This document shows, in pieces, positions 1-9,054 of a stretch of DNA of 64,000 nucleotides. The translations under genes were made by a program, and so were the position numbers. The DNA comes from Shewanella sp. MR-4 (GTDB lineage: Bacteria > Pseudomonadota > Gammaproteobacteria > Enterobacterales > Shewanellaceae): the NCBI RefSeq assembly GCF_000014685.1, contig NC_008321.1, positions 62,001 through 126,000 on the forward strand. Direction: 5' to 3'. The notes below the pieces were generated by a model. It worked only from the letters and a program-made list of their open reading frames with translations. It was not told the DNA's origin and made no database searches. Position 1 is the first letter of the stretch; each line of letters opens with the position of its first letter.

Positions 1-633
1 TTGTTGTTCGTCGCTGTCGTTAAGCTTTTTACGCAGTTGGCGGACTAAAATCCGCAGATAGTGGCTATCTTCCTGGTGAGTCTCGCCCCAAATATTGCGC
101 AGCAGTTCGCTCTGTTTCAGTAATTGCCCTGGGTGGGACATGAGTTGGGCGAGCAGGGCAAATTCCTTCTTGGTAAGCGCCACTTCCTGTTGATTCAGCC
201 AGCATTGATGGCTGCTCTTTTGTAGGGTGAGCGGGCCAAATTGCAGCATATCGATGGTGCTTGAGGTATCCACAAGATCACGGACTAATACCTTGATACG
301 CACGATTAATTCCCTGATGCCAAAGGGCTTACTCAGATAATCGTTAGCACCAGCCTCGAGCAGACGGATTTTTTCTTCCTCCTGATCGCGAGCGGTGAGC
401 ACCAGCACTGGGGTCTTATCCTGCTGGCGCAGCCCATGGAGCAACTCGATACCATCGCCATCGGGCAGGCCGAGGTCGAGCACAATAAGGTGCGGCTGGT
501 GGCTTTGGTATTGTTTAAGCGCCGTGGCTATGCTGGTGGCGCTTAAGTATTCAAAGCCTTCCGCTTCGAGTGAGATCCGCATAAAGGTATGGATTTGCGG
601 CTCATCATCCACCACTAAGATCTTATAAGCCAT
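1..633 (-). CDS. kdpE: KdpE-like response regulator (3' end outside window)
   Basis: OmpR/PhoB-family response regulator, cut by the left window edge, so 211 codons are visible. It begins MAYKILVVDDEP. The receiver domain has the acidic pair in VVDDEP, the phospho-acceptor Asp in LIVLDLGLPDGDG and the conserved Lys in YLSKPF. The second half is a winged helix with ALTKKEFALLAQLMSHPG and HYLRILVRQLRKKL, very close to KdpE. Its ATG directly abuts the TAA of the upstream kinase gene on the same strand, so the pair should be translationally coupled. The family controls the kdpFABC potassium pump; no kdpFABC gene is visible here, so the target is inferred from family only. Confidence 0.9.
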   Translation of the reverse strand, partial: MAYKILVVDDEPQIHTFMRISLEAEGFEYLSATSIATALKQYQSHQPHLIVLDLGLPDGDGIELLHGLRQQDKTPVLVLTARDQEEEKIRLLEAGANDYLSKPFGIRELIVRIKVLVRDLVDTSSTIDMLQFGPLTLQKSSHQCWLNQQEVALTKKEFALLAQLMSHPGQLLKQSELLRNIWGETHQEDSHYLRILVRQLRKKLNDSDEQQ

Positions 634-1680
634 TTATGCCGCCTCCGTGGTTATGGGTAAGGCGATGCGGATCAGGCTGCCTTGGGCAACGCTTTCGGCG
701 CCGATGCTGCCCCTGTGGGCGGTAATAATGCCTTTGGCGACCGCAAGGCCTAATCCCGCACCGCCATCGGTCGAGGGATGTTGACGATAGAACAGTTCGA
801 AAATGGCCTCGGCGTCGGCTGGCGCTATGCCCTGTCCTAAGTCTTGAATATCGATGCGCAGCAGTTGTTGGTGGCGGTACAGATTTACCGTAACAGGCAG
901 TTCTGCGGGCGAGTAGCGCAGGGCATTGTCGAGCACATTGAAAATCGCCTGTTCAATCAAAGAGCTACAAATCATTAATGGCGGAAGTTCTGGCTCACTA
1001 TGAATTTGGATCCTAGGTTGCGCGGTTTGAAAGCGGGCAATAGTGCGTTGTAACACTTCGCGTAGATTGGCTTCGTCTAGGCTAAATTTGAGCGCACCGT
1101 GTTGTAACTTGGTCGCCTGCAAGAGGTTTTCGATATATTGGTGCAGGCGATGACTCTCGGCGGCGGCCGAGTCAATAAGCTCCTCGTTTTGCTCAGGACT
1201 GAGTTTAGCTTGGTATTCCTTCAGCGTGGTTAAGGTGCCGATAATGGTCGCAAGCGGCGTGCGTAAATCGTGGGAGACCGAGAGTAAAATACTGTTTCTG
1301 AGCTGTGCCTGTTCGAGTGCCTGCTGCTGGCGGCGGTAATGTTCGGCTAACTTGCTGCTAGTGAGGGCGACCAGCAAAAACACGCTTAGATTGACTATGT
1401 CTTCGACGTTGAACATCTGCAACGAATAGCGCGGCGTGGTGAATAAAAAATTGAAACTGACGGCGCCAAACACGGCCACAAAATAGGCGTAGTTGGCGCT
1501 GCATTGCAGGGCCACGGCGACCACGGCTAATTGCAGGATAAGCAGTACGGCAATGGCCGAGCCTGAAAAGTGATCAATCAAATAGCTAGTGAGCAGAGCA
1601 ATCACTAACAGCATGGCGGTAAATAACGCGGGATGCGTGCGCAAGTATTGGTTGATGGAGGCTGTGTTTGCAAAAGTCAT
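634..1680 (-). CDS. kdpD: Short KdpD-like sensor histidine kinase
   Basis: Membrane histidine kinase of 348 aa resembling only the C-terminal part of KdpD, which is usually about 890 aa. Residues 20 to 110 form about four membrane segments of the KdpD/DUF4118 type. The H-box follows (LLSVSHDLRTPLATIIG, about residues 131-147), then a HATPase domain with N-box (NVLDNALRYSP) and G-boxes (GQGIAP, GAGLGLAV). The N-terminal KdpD/UspA sensor half and the GAF segment are absent. A stop codon lies in frame 12 codons upstream of the ATG and the pirin gene occupies the DNA beyond, so the missing half is not next door. It should still phosphorylate the adjacent KdpE. No clear ribosome binding site is seen before the ATG, so the start is less certain. 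Confidence 0.82.
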   Translation of the reverse strand: MTFANTASINQYLRTHPALFTAMLLVIALLTSYLIDHFSGSAIAVLLILQLAVVAVALQCSANYAYFVAVFGAVSFNFLFTTPRYSLQMFNVEDIVNLSVFLLVALTSSKLAEHYRRQQQALEQAQLRNSILLSVSHDLRTPLATIIGTLTTLKEYQAKLSPEQNEELIDSAAAESHRLHQYIENLLQATKLQHGALKFSLDEANLREVLQRTIARFQTAQPRIQIHSEPELPPLMICSSLIEQAIFNVLDNALRYSPAELPVTVNLYRHQQLLRIDIQDLGQGIAPADAEAIFELFYRQHPSTDGGAGLGLAVAKGIITAHRGSIGAESVAQGSLIRIALPITTEAA

Positions 1681-1856
1681 AACGGCTAAGGCGTTGCTGA
1701 AGTTAAGGCTACTCTAGCAAAGGCCTATGGTGATAGCGCGTAAAAAATCCGTAAAATTTTCTGTGGCTTGGCGTGTGGTCATTGTCTGACATTTACATCA
1801 GGCTGGCGGTTCTGCTCGCCGTCTTACATTAGAAAAGGGCTATAAATACCGCCATT

Positions 1857-1888
1857 ACGCGAGGCAATCTTGCTTGATTACCTCGCGC
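1857..1888. other. Hairpin downstream of pirin
   Basis: GCGAGG (1859-1864) pairs with CCTCGC (1881-1886), extended by a short inner stem. It follows the pirin stop codon, but no T-run follows on either strand, so I do not call it an intrinsic terminator. Confidence 0.3.
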
Positions 1889-1907
1889 TAAGCATGAAAG
1901 GCTTGGG

Positions 1908-2831
1908 TTACCAAGGGATGGTCGGCGGCATTAAGCGTTTGCCGTTATAACCCGGCACTGTGGCAAAACGTGGGGACTTGGCCTCCCAATCGGCTTGGGC
2001 GCTGGCGATATCTTCCTTACTGTGGCCGACAAAATTCCACCAAATACTGACGGTGTCGGCGAGGGGCGCGCCGCCAATCAGCAGTAAACGTGCGCCAGGG
2101 TGAAGCTCGAGCGTCACACTCTCGCGCAGCATGCCAAGATAAGCGAGGTTATTGTTATCAAAGGCCTCGTCGTCGATATCGAATCGGCCCTCGAGGGGCA
2201 TTAGGCCATATTCAAATCGCGGGTCTAGCCTGAGCGTCAGTTGTGTCGCCTCTGCGGCGAAGATATCGAGCGCGACGATTGGTGAAAAGTGCAGCGTGGG
2301 CGCTTGCTTATCCTTCCACGAGCCAATCAATAGGGTGAATTCGACGCCCGCCTCCTGCCAAGTGGGCAGCTGGGGATAATGGTCGAATCTAGGGGCTGTG
2401 TCTTTGTGCTCCAGCGGCAGCGCAATCCATAGCTGCACCGCATGCATAGTGCGATGACCTTCGACGGACTCTTCGGTGTGGGCGATACCATGGCCAGCGG
2501 TCATCAGATTGACTTGCTTTGGGCGGATCACTTGGGCGCTACCTAGGCTGTCCCTGTGCATGATTTCCCCCTCCAGCATCCAAGTGAAGGTTTGAAGGCC
2601 AATATGGGGATGCTCGCCCACATTCATTAAGGGGCCGTCGGTGACTGGGCCAATATGATCCAGAAAACACCATGGTCCTATGAGTCGACGCGGTTTTTGT
2701 GGAATCGCCCGCGCCACGGGTATCCCGCCCACATCACTGATTTTGGGAGCAATATGCTGGATTTGGATCCGCCCATCTTCGACGGGGCATTCCCTTGGGC
2801 CGCCGTAAAACTGTGCTTGAACTTCACTCAT
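1908..2831 (-). CDS. Pirin family protein
   Basis: Bicupin protein of 307 aa. The N-terminal cupin carries the pirin metal-binding signature: HPHIGLQTFTWMLEGEIMHRDS, read in two parts as HPHIGLQTFTW and MLEGEIMHRDS, followed by GHGIAHTEES. The His and Glu ligands of the family are therefore present. Bacterial pirins include quercetin dioxygenases and regulators of enzyme complexes; the sequence does not show which role applies. The C-terminal cupin (around residues 190-290) lacks the metal ligands, as is usual. The gene is monocistronic, pointing towards kdpDE but about 230 bp away. The start is an ATG with GGAG-like sequence upstream on the minus strand. Confidence 0.9.
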   Translation of the reverse strand: MSEVQAQFYGGPRECPVEDGRIQIQHIAPKISDVGGIPVARAIPQKPRRLIGPWCFLDHIGPVTDGPLMNVGEHPHIGLQTFTWMLEGEIMHRDSLGSAQVIRPKQVNLMTAGHGIAHTEESVEGHRTMHAVQLWIALPLEHKDTAPRFDHYPQLPTWQEAGVEFTLLIGSWKDKQAPTLHFSPIVALDIFAAEATQLTLRLDPRFEYGLMPLEGRFDIDDEAFDNNNLAYLGMLRESVTLELHPGARLLLIGGAPLADTVSIWWNFVGHSKEDIASAQADWEAKSPRFATVPGYNGKRLMPPTIPW

Positions 2832-3315
2832 GTTCGCTCCTTATTCCTTGGTGAGGACACACTTAGTTAGTGTTTATCTGGCATGCTGAACTGGTTTTGA
2901 TCCTATCTTACATTCGCACTGAAGGTATTAGCTTTGGGCATTCCCACGGGTTTTGCAAATTGTCCTTAGATAGACTTTGTTAACCCCATTCAAAGGCGAA
3001 TATGTGACTGAGCCCGCGTGTATGGGAGTTTTTGCTGTCCTTTACTTTAGCAAGCCTGTATTTATGTGGGGCATTAGCGTTTGATGTTTTACTCGAGCCG
3101 CATCGCGGGCGAGTTCTGGGTTAGTCTCGGTGATTTTTATCCTTCAGGCGTTAAGTCAGATCTGTAAAATCGTGTCTATTTTCTATCGGTACTGGTGTGG
3201 CGGCGACGTTGCTAGCCTAAACCTTAATCCATTCAGCGTACCGTTTAACACTAACACAGATAGAATTCACATGTAGAATTAGGTCGTCACTCAGCGCGAT
3301 GGCTTAGGGGGAAGC
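2832..3315. other. Intergenic region between pirin and ypdA
   Basis: About 480 bp between two divergent genes, so it must hold both promoters. I see no open frame with coding character, no strong inverted repeat and no RNA motif. An AGGGGG ribosome binding site near 3306-3311 precedes the GTG start of the kinase gene. Confidence 0.5.
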
Positions 3316-4989
3316 GTGCTCGAAAATCAAATGATGTTACTGGCGGTATTTGAACGGGCAGCCTTGATGCTGATGACCCTGTTCTTTTTAACCCGCACTC
3401 GACCGTTCCAGCGTTTATTCCAAAAGCGTAATCACACCCCCGCAGAGCTGGTCTCTGTGGCGGCGATATTTTGCTTATTTGCGGTGTTCAGTACTTATAC
3501 TGGCATTGAGGTTGAAGGTGCGCTGGTTAACGTGCGGATTATCGCGATTATTTCCGGCGGGATTCTATTTGGCCCTTGGGTTGGTATTCCTGCAGGCGTG
3601 CTGTCGGGGCTACATAGATATCTGATTGATATGGATGGCGATACTTCTATCCCGTGTCTAATCGCCAGCATTATTGCCGGTCTAATGGCGACCTGGATTT
3701 ACTATAAATGTCCCAAATCTAAGTTGTGGATTTATGGCATTGCGGCGGGCATGTTGTGCGAAACACTGACCATGTTGTTGATTTGGCTGCTGACAGAGCC
3801 ACACGAGGTAGGCGTTGAGATAGTGAGTCACATTGCCTATCCCATGATCGCAGGCACTGTGTGTATTGGACTTATCATCAAGCTAGTGCAAGACCTCGAC
3901 GATGAAAAAGAACTGATTGCCGCTAAGCAGGCCAAGCTCGCGCTGGATATTGCCAACAAAACCTTACCTTTCTTCCGCAAAATTGATCGCCAAGCCTTAG
4001 AGCAAGTGTGCGCCGTGATCCGTAATGAAATCCATGCCGATGCCGTGGCGATTACCGATACTCGCGATGTATTAGCCTATATGGGCGTTGGTAAAGATTA
4101 CTACGAGGTTGATGGTCATCAGGCCATTAGTGAAATGACGCAAAGGGCGATAGAGCTAGATCAAAACATTATTAACAACGACTTACGCCAATATCATTTA
4201 TCTGATTTTCATTCGGTCATCATAATTCCGCTGCGCGAAAACGGCACGGTAAGCGGTACGCTGAAGATTTATTATCGCAATAACTACCGGATTACCAGCT
4301 CGCTGCGGGAGATGGCGGTGGGCTTGTCGCAGTTGATTTCGACCCAGATTGAGGTGTCGCGCATCGAGCAACTGCAAGAGATGACCCGTAAGGCGGAGTT
4401 CACTGCACTGCAGAGCAAGATTAACCCACACTTTTTGTTTAATGCCCTCAATGCGATTTCTTCTTTGATCCGCATTCGACCACAGCAGGCGCGGGAGTTG
4501 ATTGCCAATCTGGCCGATTATCTGCGTTATAACTTAGACAAAGGCGATGAGCTGATTGATATCCAAGAAGAAGTTAAACAAGTACGCGATTATGTGGCGA
4601 TAGAGCAGGCGCGCTATGGCGACAAGCTTGAAGTGGTATTCGATGTCGACGATGTGCATTTTTGTGTGCCTTGTCTCCTGTTACAGCCGCTGGTGGAAAA
4701 CGCCATTTTGCACGGCATTCAGCCGCGTAGTGCGCCGGGCAGAGTGACCATAGAGGTGAAAAAACTCGATGCTGGCATTCGGGTGGCCGTGCGTGATACG
4801 GGTTATGGCATTAGCCAAGAGGTAATTGATGGTGTCGCCGCCGGTCGTATCGAGAGCAGCAGTATTGGACTGACGAATGTGCACCAGAGGGTGAAGTTAT
4901 TGTACGGTGAAGGGCTACAGCTTAAACGGCTAAATCCGGGGACCGAAGTTAGCTTTTATTTACCAGAAAATGAGGCGCAAGTATGTTAA
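3316..4989 (+). CDS. ypdA: LytS-type pyruvate sensor kinase YpdA/PyrS
   Basis: Sensor histidine kinase of 557 aa, clearly orthologous to E. coli YpdA (PyrS, 565 aa): the stretches VNVRIIAIISGGILFGPWVG, QAKLALDIANKTLP and LREMAVGLSQLISTQ match the E. coli protein as I remember it. Residues 1-195 form the 5TM LytS domain, 225-350 a GAF domain, and the histidine kinase core has the phospho-acceptor in NPHFLFNALNAISS (His372). The HATPase N-box is LVENAILHGI. In E. coli the system responds to external pyruvate. The start is a GTG with a strong AGGGGG site. The 3' end overlaps the regulator gene by 7 bp, so the two are coupled. Confidence 0.95.
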   Translation: MLENQMMLLAVFERAALMLMTLFFLTRTRPFQRLFQKRNHTPAELVSVAAIFCLFAVFSTYTGIEVEGALVNVRIIAIISGGILFGPWVGIPAGVLSGLHRYLIDMDGDTSIPCLIASIIAGLMATWIYYKCPKSKLWIYGIAAGMLCETLTMLLIWLLTEPHEVGVEIVSHIAYPMIAGTVCIGLIIKLVQDLDDEKELIAAKQAKLALDIANKTLPFFRKIDRQALEQVCAVIRNEIHADAVAITDTRDVLAYMGVGKDYYEVDGHQAISEMTQRAIELDQNIINNDLRQYHLSDFHSVIIIPLRENGTVSGTLKIYYRNNYRITSSLREMAVGLSQLISTQIEVSRIEQLQEMTRKAEFTALQSKINPHFLFNALNAISSLIRIRPQQARELIANLADYLRYNLDKGDELIDIQEEVKQVRDYVAIEQARYGDKLEVVFDVDDVHFCVPCLLLQPLVENAILHGIQPRSAPGRVTIEVKKLDAGIRVAVRDTGYGISQEVIDGVAAGRIESSSIGLTNVHQRVKLLYGEGLQLKRLNPGTEVSFYLPENEAQVC

Positions 4990-5714
4990 AAGCCATCATA
5001 GTTGAAGATGAATATCTGGCCCGTGAGGAGCTGGAGTATTTAGTAAAGAGCCACAGTGAGATAGACATAGTGGCAAGCTTTGAGGATGGCTTGGAAGCCT
5101 TTAAATATTTGCAGGATCATGAGGTCGATGTGGTGTTTTTGGATATCCAAATTCCGTCTATCGATGGCCTATTGCTGGCGAAAAATCTGCATAAATCGAC
5201 CCATCCACCCCATGTGGTGTTTGTCACAGCCCATAAAGAATTTGCGGTAGAAGCGTTCGAACTCGAAGCCTTCGATTATATTCTCAAGCCCTACAATGAG
5301 CCGCGGATCATCAGTTTATTGCAGAAAATTGAGCAAGTTGGGCGACAAGCACCCAAGCCACAGCATGAGGCTGCGAGTAACGCCAGTCGTACCGTCAACT
5401 TAGTCAAAGGTGAGCGAATTATCGTCACGCCCTGCGAACAAATTTATTACGCCGAGGCCGATGAAAAACTCACCTATGTGTATACCCGCACCGACCGCTA
5501 TGTGATGCAGATGACCATCAGCGAGTTTGTCAGCCGCTTGCCCGCCGAGGGCTTTTTCCGTTGCCACCGTTCCTATTGCGTCAATATCAACAAAATCCGC
5601 GAAATCGTGCCCTGGTTTAATAGCACTTATCTGATCCGCTTGCATGATTTGTCGTTTGAGGTGCCCGTTAGCCGTAGTAATATTAAGGCTTTTCGACAGC
5701 TGATGAGGCTGTAA
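4983..5714 (+). CDS. ypdB: LytTR response regulator YpdB/PyrR
   Basis: Response regulator of 243 aa (E. coli YpdB is 244 aa). The receiver domain has VEDE near the start, phospho-acceptor Asp54 in VVFLDIQIPSIDG and Lys in ILKPYNEP. A LytTR DNA-binding domain follows at about residues 138-240 (motifs FFRCHRSYCVNINKIREI and FEVPVSRS). LytTR proteins bind two direct repeats spaced by two helical turns. Such a pair lies immediately after this gene, before the transporter gene. The start overlaps the kinase gene. Confidence 0.95.
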   Translation: MLKAIIVEDEYLAREELEYLVKSHSEIDIVASFEDGLEAFKYLQDHEVDVVFLDIQIPSIDGLLLAKNLHKSTHPPHVVFVTAHKEFAVEAFELEAFDYILKPYNEPRIISLLQKIEQVGRQAPKPQHEAASNASRTVNLVKGERIIVTPCEQIYYAEADEKLTYVYTRTDRYVMQMTISEFVSRLPAEGFFRCHRSYCVNINKIREIVPWFNSTYLIRLHDLSFEVPVSRSNIKAFRQLMRL

Positions 5715-5715
5715 T

Positions 5716-5746
5716 TGTCATTCATTCCTGCAGATCTGTATTTCAT
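5716..5746 (+). promoter_or_regulatory. Putative YpdB/PyrR binding repeats before yhjX
   Basis: TGTCATTCAT (5716-5725) and TGTATTTCAT (5737-5746) form a direct repeat matching at 8 of 10 positions with an 11-bp gap, a period of 21 bp. The E. coli YpdB site at yhjX, as I remember it, is GGCATTTCAT-N11-GGCATTTCAT, which has the same period and the same TTCAT end. A TATAGT -10-like hexamer follows at 5780-5785 without a good -35, as expected for an activated promoter. Confidence 0.7.
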
Positions 5747-5821
5747 GCCTTAATTGATCGGCGCCAATTGCATCTCTCTTATAGTGGACTCAATTCCTGA
5801 TCCCCTAAAGCGAGATGCATC

Positions 5822-7066
5822 ATGACTAAAGAGATGAACCGTACTCGGTACCTGACCTTAGTTGGTACTATTATCACCCAGTTTGCACTCGGCTCTGTTT
5901 ACACTTGGAGCCTGTTCAATGCGCAATTGGCTGCAAAGCTCGATGAACCCGTTAGCCAAGTGGCATTTGTGTTTGGTTTACTGAGTTTGTCTTTGGCCGT
6001 GGCTTCTTCCATGGCGGGTAAATTACAGGAACGCTTCGGCGTGCGTAATGTCACCTTAGGTGCAGGTGTGTTACTCGGGTTGGGATTCTTACTCACAGCC
6101 CAAGCCAGTAACTTGATGATGCTTTACCTGTGTGCCGGGATTTTAGTGGGCTTTGCCGATGGCACTGGCTACTTGATGACCTTGTCTAACTGCGTGAAGT
6201 GGTTCCCCGAACGCAAAGGGCTGATTTCGGCATTAGCGATTGGTGCTTATGGTCTAGGTAGTCTCGGATTCAAGTACATCAACATGTTGTTACTCGAAAA
6301 CACAGGCCTTGAAACTACCTTCCAACTGTGGGGCCTAATCGCCATGGCGCTAGTTTTGTGTGGCGGCATGTTGATGAAAGATGCGCCAGCACAATCCGCC
6401 GCAAGTCAGCAAGCCGAAAGCCGCGACTTCACCCTCGCAGAAGCCATGAGTAAGCCACAATACTGGATGTTGGCGCTGATGTTCCTATCGGCCTGTATGA
6501 GTGGTTTATATGTGATTGGTGTGGCGAAAGATATCGGCGAGAAGATGGTCGACTTGCCCGTACTAGTCGCCGCCAATGCGGTTGCTGTCATTGCGATGGC
6601 GAACCTCTGTGGTCGCTTGGTGCTGGGTATTCTGTCGGACAAAATCCCTCGTATTCGGGTCATTTCGCTGGCGCAGATCATCACCTTAGTCGGTATGGTG
6701 TTACTGTTGTTTGTACCTTTGAATGCTAACTTGTTCTTCGTCGCGGTCGCCTGCGTTGCCTTTAGTTTTGGTGGCACTATTACTGTTTATCCCTCATTGG
6801 TGAGTGACTTCTTCGGCCTGAATAACCTGACTAAAAATTATGGTGTTATCTACTTAGGTTTTGGTATAGGCAGCATTATAGGTTCGATTGTCGCCTCGTT
6901 ATTCGGTGGCTTTATCGCGACCTTCAACGTGATTCTAGTGCTGCTGGTGGTGGCGTTAGTGATGTCATTAACCATACGTTTGCCAGAACCTAAAACTCCA
7001 GCATCAGCCAAGAAAGCGACCAAGAGCACAACCCACTTAGTGAACATGGCGACTGAATCGGCGTAA
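5822..7066 (+). CDS. yhjX: YhjX-type MFS transporter (pyruvate-linked)
   Basis: Major facilitator protein of 414 aa with 12 predicted membrane segments, in the oxalate/formate antiporter group. It matches E. coli YhjX closely from memory (GTIITQFALGSVYTWSLFN, AKLDEPVSQVAF, NCVKWFPERKGLISA, FFGLNNLTKNYGVIYLGFG). In E. coli yhjX is the main target of YpdAB and has been linked to pyruvate, but sits far from ypdAB; here it directly follows them. The ATG at 5822 fits the family start. The last 25 residues are a hydrophilic tail longer than in E. coli. An intrinsic terminator follows, so it is probably transcribed alone from the activated promoter. Confidence 0.93.
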   Translation: MTKEMNRTRYLTLVGTIITQFALGSVYTWSLFNAQLAAKLDEPVSQVAFVFGLLSLSLAVASSMAGKLQERFGVRNVTLGAGVLLGLGFLLTAQASNLMMLYLCAGILVGFADGTGYLMTLSNCVKWFPERKGLISALAIGAYGLGSLGFKYINMLLLENTGLETTFQLWGLIAMALVLCGGMLMKDAPAQSAASQQAESRDFTLAEAMSKPQYWMLALMFLSACMSGLYVIGVAKDIGEKMVDLPVLVAANAVAVIAMANLCGRLVLGILSDKIPRIRVISLAQIITLVGMVLLLFVPLNANLFFVAVACVAFSFGGTITVYPSLVSDFFGLNNLTKNYGVIYLGFGIGSIIGSIVASLFGGFIATFNVILVLLVVALVMSLTIRLPEPKTPASAKKATKSTTHLVNMATESA

Positions 7067-7108
7067 GCACAAACACTTTGCCCTCTTAGCCAAGAGCTCA
7101 AACAAAAA

Positions 7109-7137
7109 TCCGCAGCCAAATAGCTGCGGACTTTTAA
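7109..7137 (+). terminator. Intrinsic terminator after yhjX
   Basis: TCCGCAGC (7109-7116), loop CAAATA, GCTGCGGA (7123-7130), then CTTTTAA. Confidence 0.8.
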
Positions 7138-7155
7138 TGTCAATTGAAGTGAAAA

Positions 7156-7776
7156 TTATAGATTTAAGGCCTGAATTACTTCAGCATCTTTAAATATAGC
7201 TTCGAAGCGTTGTTTATAAATTAGTTGCATTTCATTTACGATTACGCCTTCAGGAATATCATTTTCACCAGTGAAGTTTTTGACGAGTTTCTCTGTGCCA
7301 TTTTCATCAATGATCATCAGGTCAAGGTTGTACCACGAATTATCTGATAATGTGTGATAATCATATTTCCACTCATTTAAAATGAAAATAATCGATTTAT
7401 TACCCTTATTGCTGACTTGGGTAACCGCTGCATCGATACTCATCTTAGGTGAGGTTTCAACTGATTCAGCCTTAATTCCTTTCTTATTGAAACCTGCGAC
7501 AAGTCTGTTGGATAGGTAAACAGACATTGCCTCATTTGTGGGAGTGTTATAAGAGTAGGGGATACCAAAGCCACTGCGAATAAGTCCTTCAAAAGCTGGT
7601 GTTTTGTCATTATCAATTACGTATTCACGTTTGTCGATAACCGCGATTGTGAGTGGTTTTTCTGCTGCACTGAAATTGATCTCAGGGGCCGATTGTTCGG
7701 CAGTTAAGACTTGTGCACAACCTGAAAGAAATAAAACGGAAAAAATAACAAAAAATTTTGCAGTATTTTTGAACAC
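7156..7776 (-). CDS. Predicted outer-membrane lipoprotein, unknown function
   Basis: 206 aa with a lipoprotein signal: positive N-terminus, hydrophobic stretch and lipobox LSGC, so Cys20 would be lipidated. The residue after Cys is Ala, consistent with outer-membrane sorting. The mature part (PLTIAVIDKREYVIDNDKTP and a Tyr/Asn-rich middle) has no motif that I recognise. The start is a GTG with AAGGA seven bases upstream. The gene is clearly more AT-rich than its neighbours, as is the 420 bp upstream of it, which suggests acquired DNA. Confidence 0.75.
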   Translation of the reverse strand: MFKNTAKFFVIFSVLFLSGCAQVLTAEQSAPEINFSAAEKPLTIAVIDKREYVIDNDKTPAFEGLIRSGFGIPYSYNTPTNEAMSVYLSNRLVAGFNKKGIKAESVETSPKMSIDAAVTQVSNKGNKSIIFILNEWKYDYHTLSDNSWYNLDLMIIDENGTEKLVKNFTGENDIPEGVIVNEMQLIYKQRFEAIFKDAEVIQALNL

Positions 7777-8201
7777 AATATAATCCTTATATTAAGGTTC
7801 GAGGCACACTATTGGGTGTGCGATATAACAGCTTAGAAGGGCGTAGATAATAAGGCAGGATTACCCAGATAAGATGATTGAACAAATTATGTTCTATTAC
7901 GAGCTTGGCAATTCCATTTATCTACTGGTTAAAGTTTAAAGATGTGTGTAACTTCTTCATACTTATGCGGCTGAATTGTAATGAAATGATGTTAGGTTAT
8001 CAATTTTAAATATAAATCATGCAATCTATTTCAAATATTAAGACTGCAAAAGTAAAGGGTGTATGTTTTTTAATCTGCTTGTGAGGTTATATGTTTTTGA
8101 GCTCTGAGATTTTTAGTAGCTAAAAATCTTTGTAGAAGCATTTTTTATCGCGCCAACAACAGGTAACTTGATAGCCATAAAGCGTTATTCAGGATGTGTT
8201 G
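7777..8201. other. AT-rich intergenic region
   Basis: About 425 bp without a credible gene. It contains a perfect 10-bp hairpin, AGATTTTTAG (8107-8116) with CTAAAAATCT (8120-8129) and loop TAG. The stem is almost all A/T and no T-run follows. I see no known RNA motif. Confidence 0.4.
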
Positions 8202-8939
8202 ATGTTAACAGACCCTGTTTTTTGGCTGGTGGCGATTCCAGCGGTGTTGATCACTGGGATCTCTAAATCAGGTTTTGCCGGCGGCGTCGGTGGCTTGACC
8301 GTGCCCCTGTTAGCGCTGGCCATTAGCCCGGCAACCGCGGCGGCAATCATGTTGCCATTGCTGATTTATATGGATTTTTTAAGTGTTCGCTCCTGGTGGG
8401 GCCAACATAACCCTCGCCAATTATGGATCCTTTTACCCGCGGCGATTGTGGGCATAGGCATGGCCTATTGGTTGTTCGACCGCTTAAACGAAGATTATTT
8501 ACGGGCGATTTTAGGCTGTGTTTCCTTAGGTTTTGGTCTTTATGGCTTGATATTAGGGGATAAAACCCAAGCTAAGCCTTCGCCACTCGTGGGGCGGCTT
8601 TGTGGCTTAACCGCAGGCTTTACCAGCTTTGTGGCCCATGCGGGCGGGCCACCACTGAATGCCTATTTGCTGCCGTTACGCTTGGCCAAGCCAGAGTTTT
8701 TAGCCACGGCAGTGGTATTTTTTGCGGTGGTGAATCTGGTTAAGTTGGTACCTTACAGTCTGCTCGGGCAAATTAACCAAGGTAACATTCTGATTTCGCT
8801 ATTACTTGCGCCTCTGGCTTGGTTAGGCGTAAAACTGGGGTTGGCGATCCAAGATAAGATCAGCGATAGGTTGTTTAAACGCATCATCTTGATTTTAATG
8901 GTGCTGGTGGGTATTCGTTTATTGTGGACGGCGTTATAG
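8202..8939 (+). CDS. TauE/SafE (TSUP) family membrane permease
   Basis: About 245 aa with around eight membrane segments, of the sulfite exporter TauE/SafE family. It shows the family's repeated glycine-rich turns: ITGISKSGFAGGVGGLTVPL near the N-terminus and FTSFVAHAGGPPLNAYLLP in the second half. Members move sulfur-containing anions or organic acids; the substrate cannot be read from sequence. An in-frame GTG lies at 8196, but AGGA at 8191-8194 is correctly spaced only for the ATG at 8202. It stands alone between an AT-rich gap and nlpC. Confidence 0.85.
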   Translation: MLTDPVFWLVAIPAVLITGISKSGFAGGVGGLTVPLLALAISPATAAAIMLPLLIYMDFLSVRSWWGQHNPRQLWILLPAAIVGIGMAYWLFDRLNEDYLRAILGCVSLGFGLYGLILGDKTQAKPSPLVGRLCGLTAGFTSFVAHAGGPPLNAYLLPLRLAKPEFLATAVVFFAVVNLVKLVPYSLLGQINQGNILISLLLAPLAWLGVKLGLAIQDKISDRLFKRIILILMVLVGIRLLWTAL

Positions 8940-9054
8940 TTTTAAGCTTGGGATTAGCTTAGGCTGTTACCATCGGTTTTTTCACGATATTTTCGTTATC
9001 GCTTTGATAGCACCCGATATTACGCAAGAATTGCCTGCGATGAGTTTTACGCTA

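Noticed and set aside
395..628. 77-codon plus-strand frame at the left edge
   Set aside because: Shadow of kdpE, whose receiver domain is clear on the minus strand.
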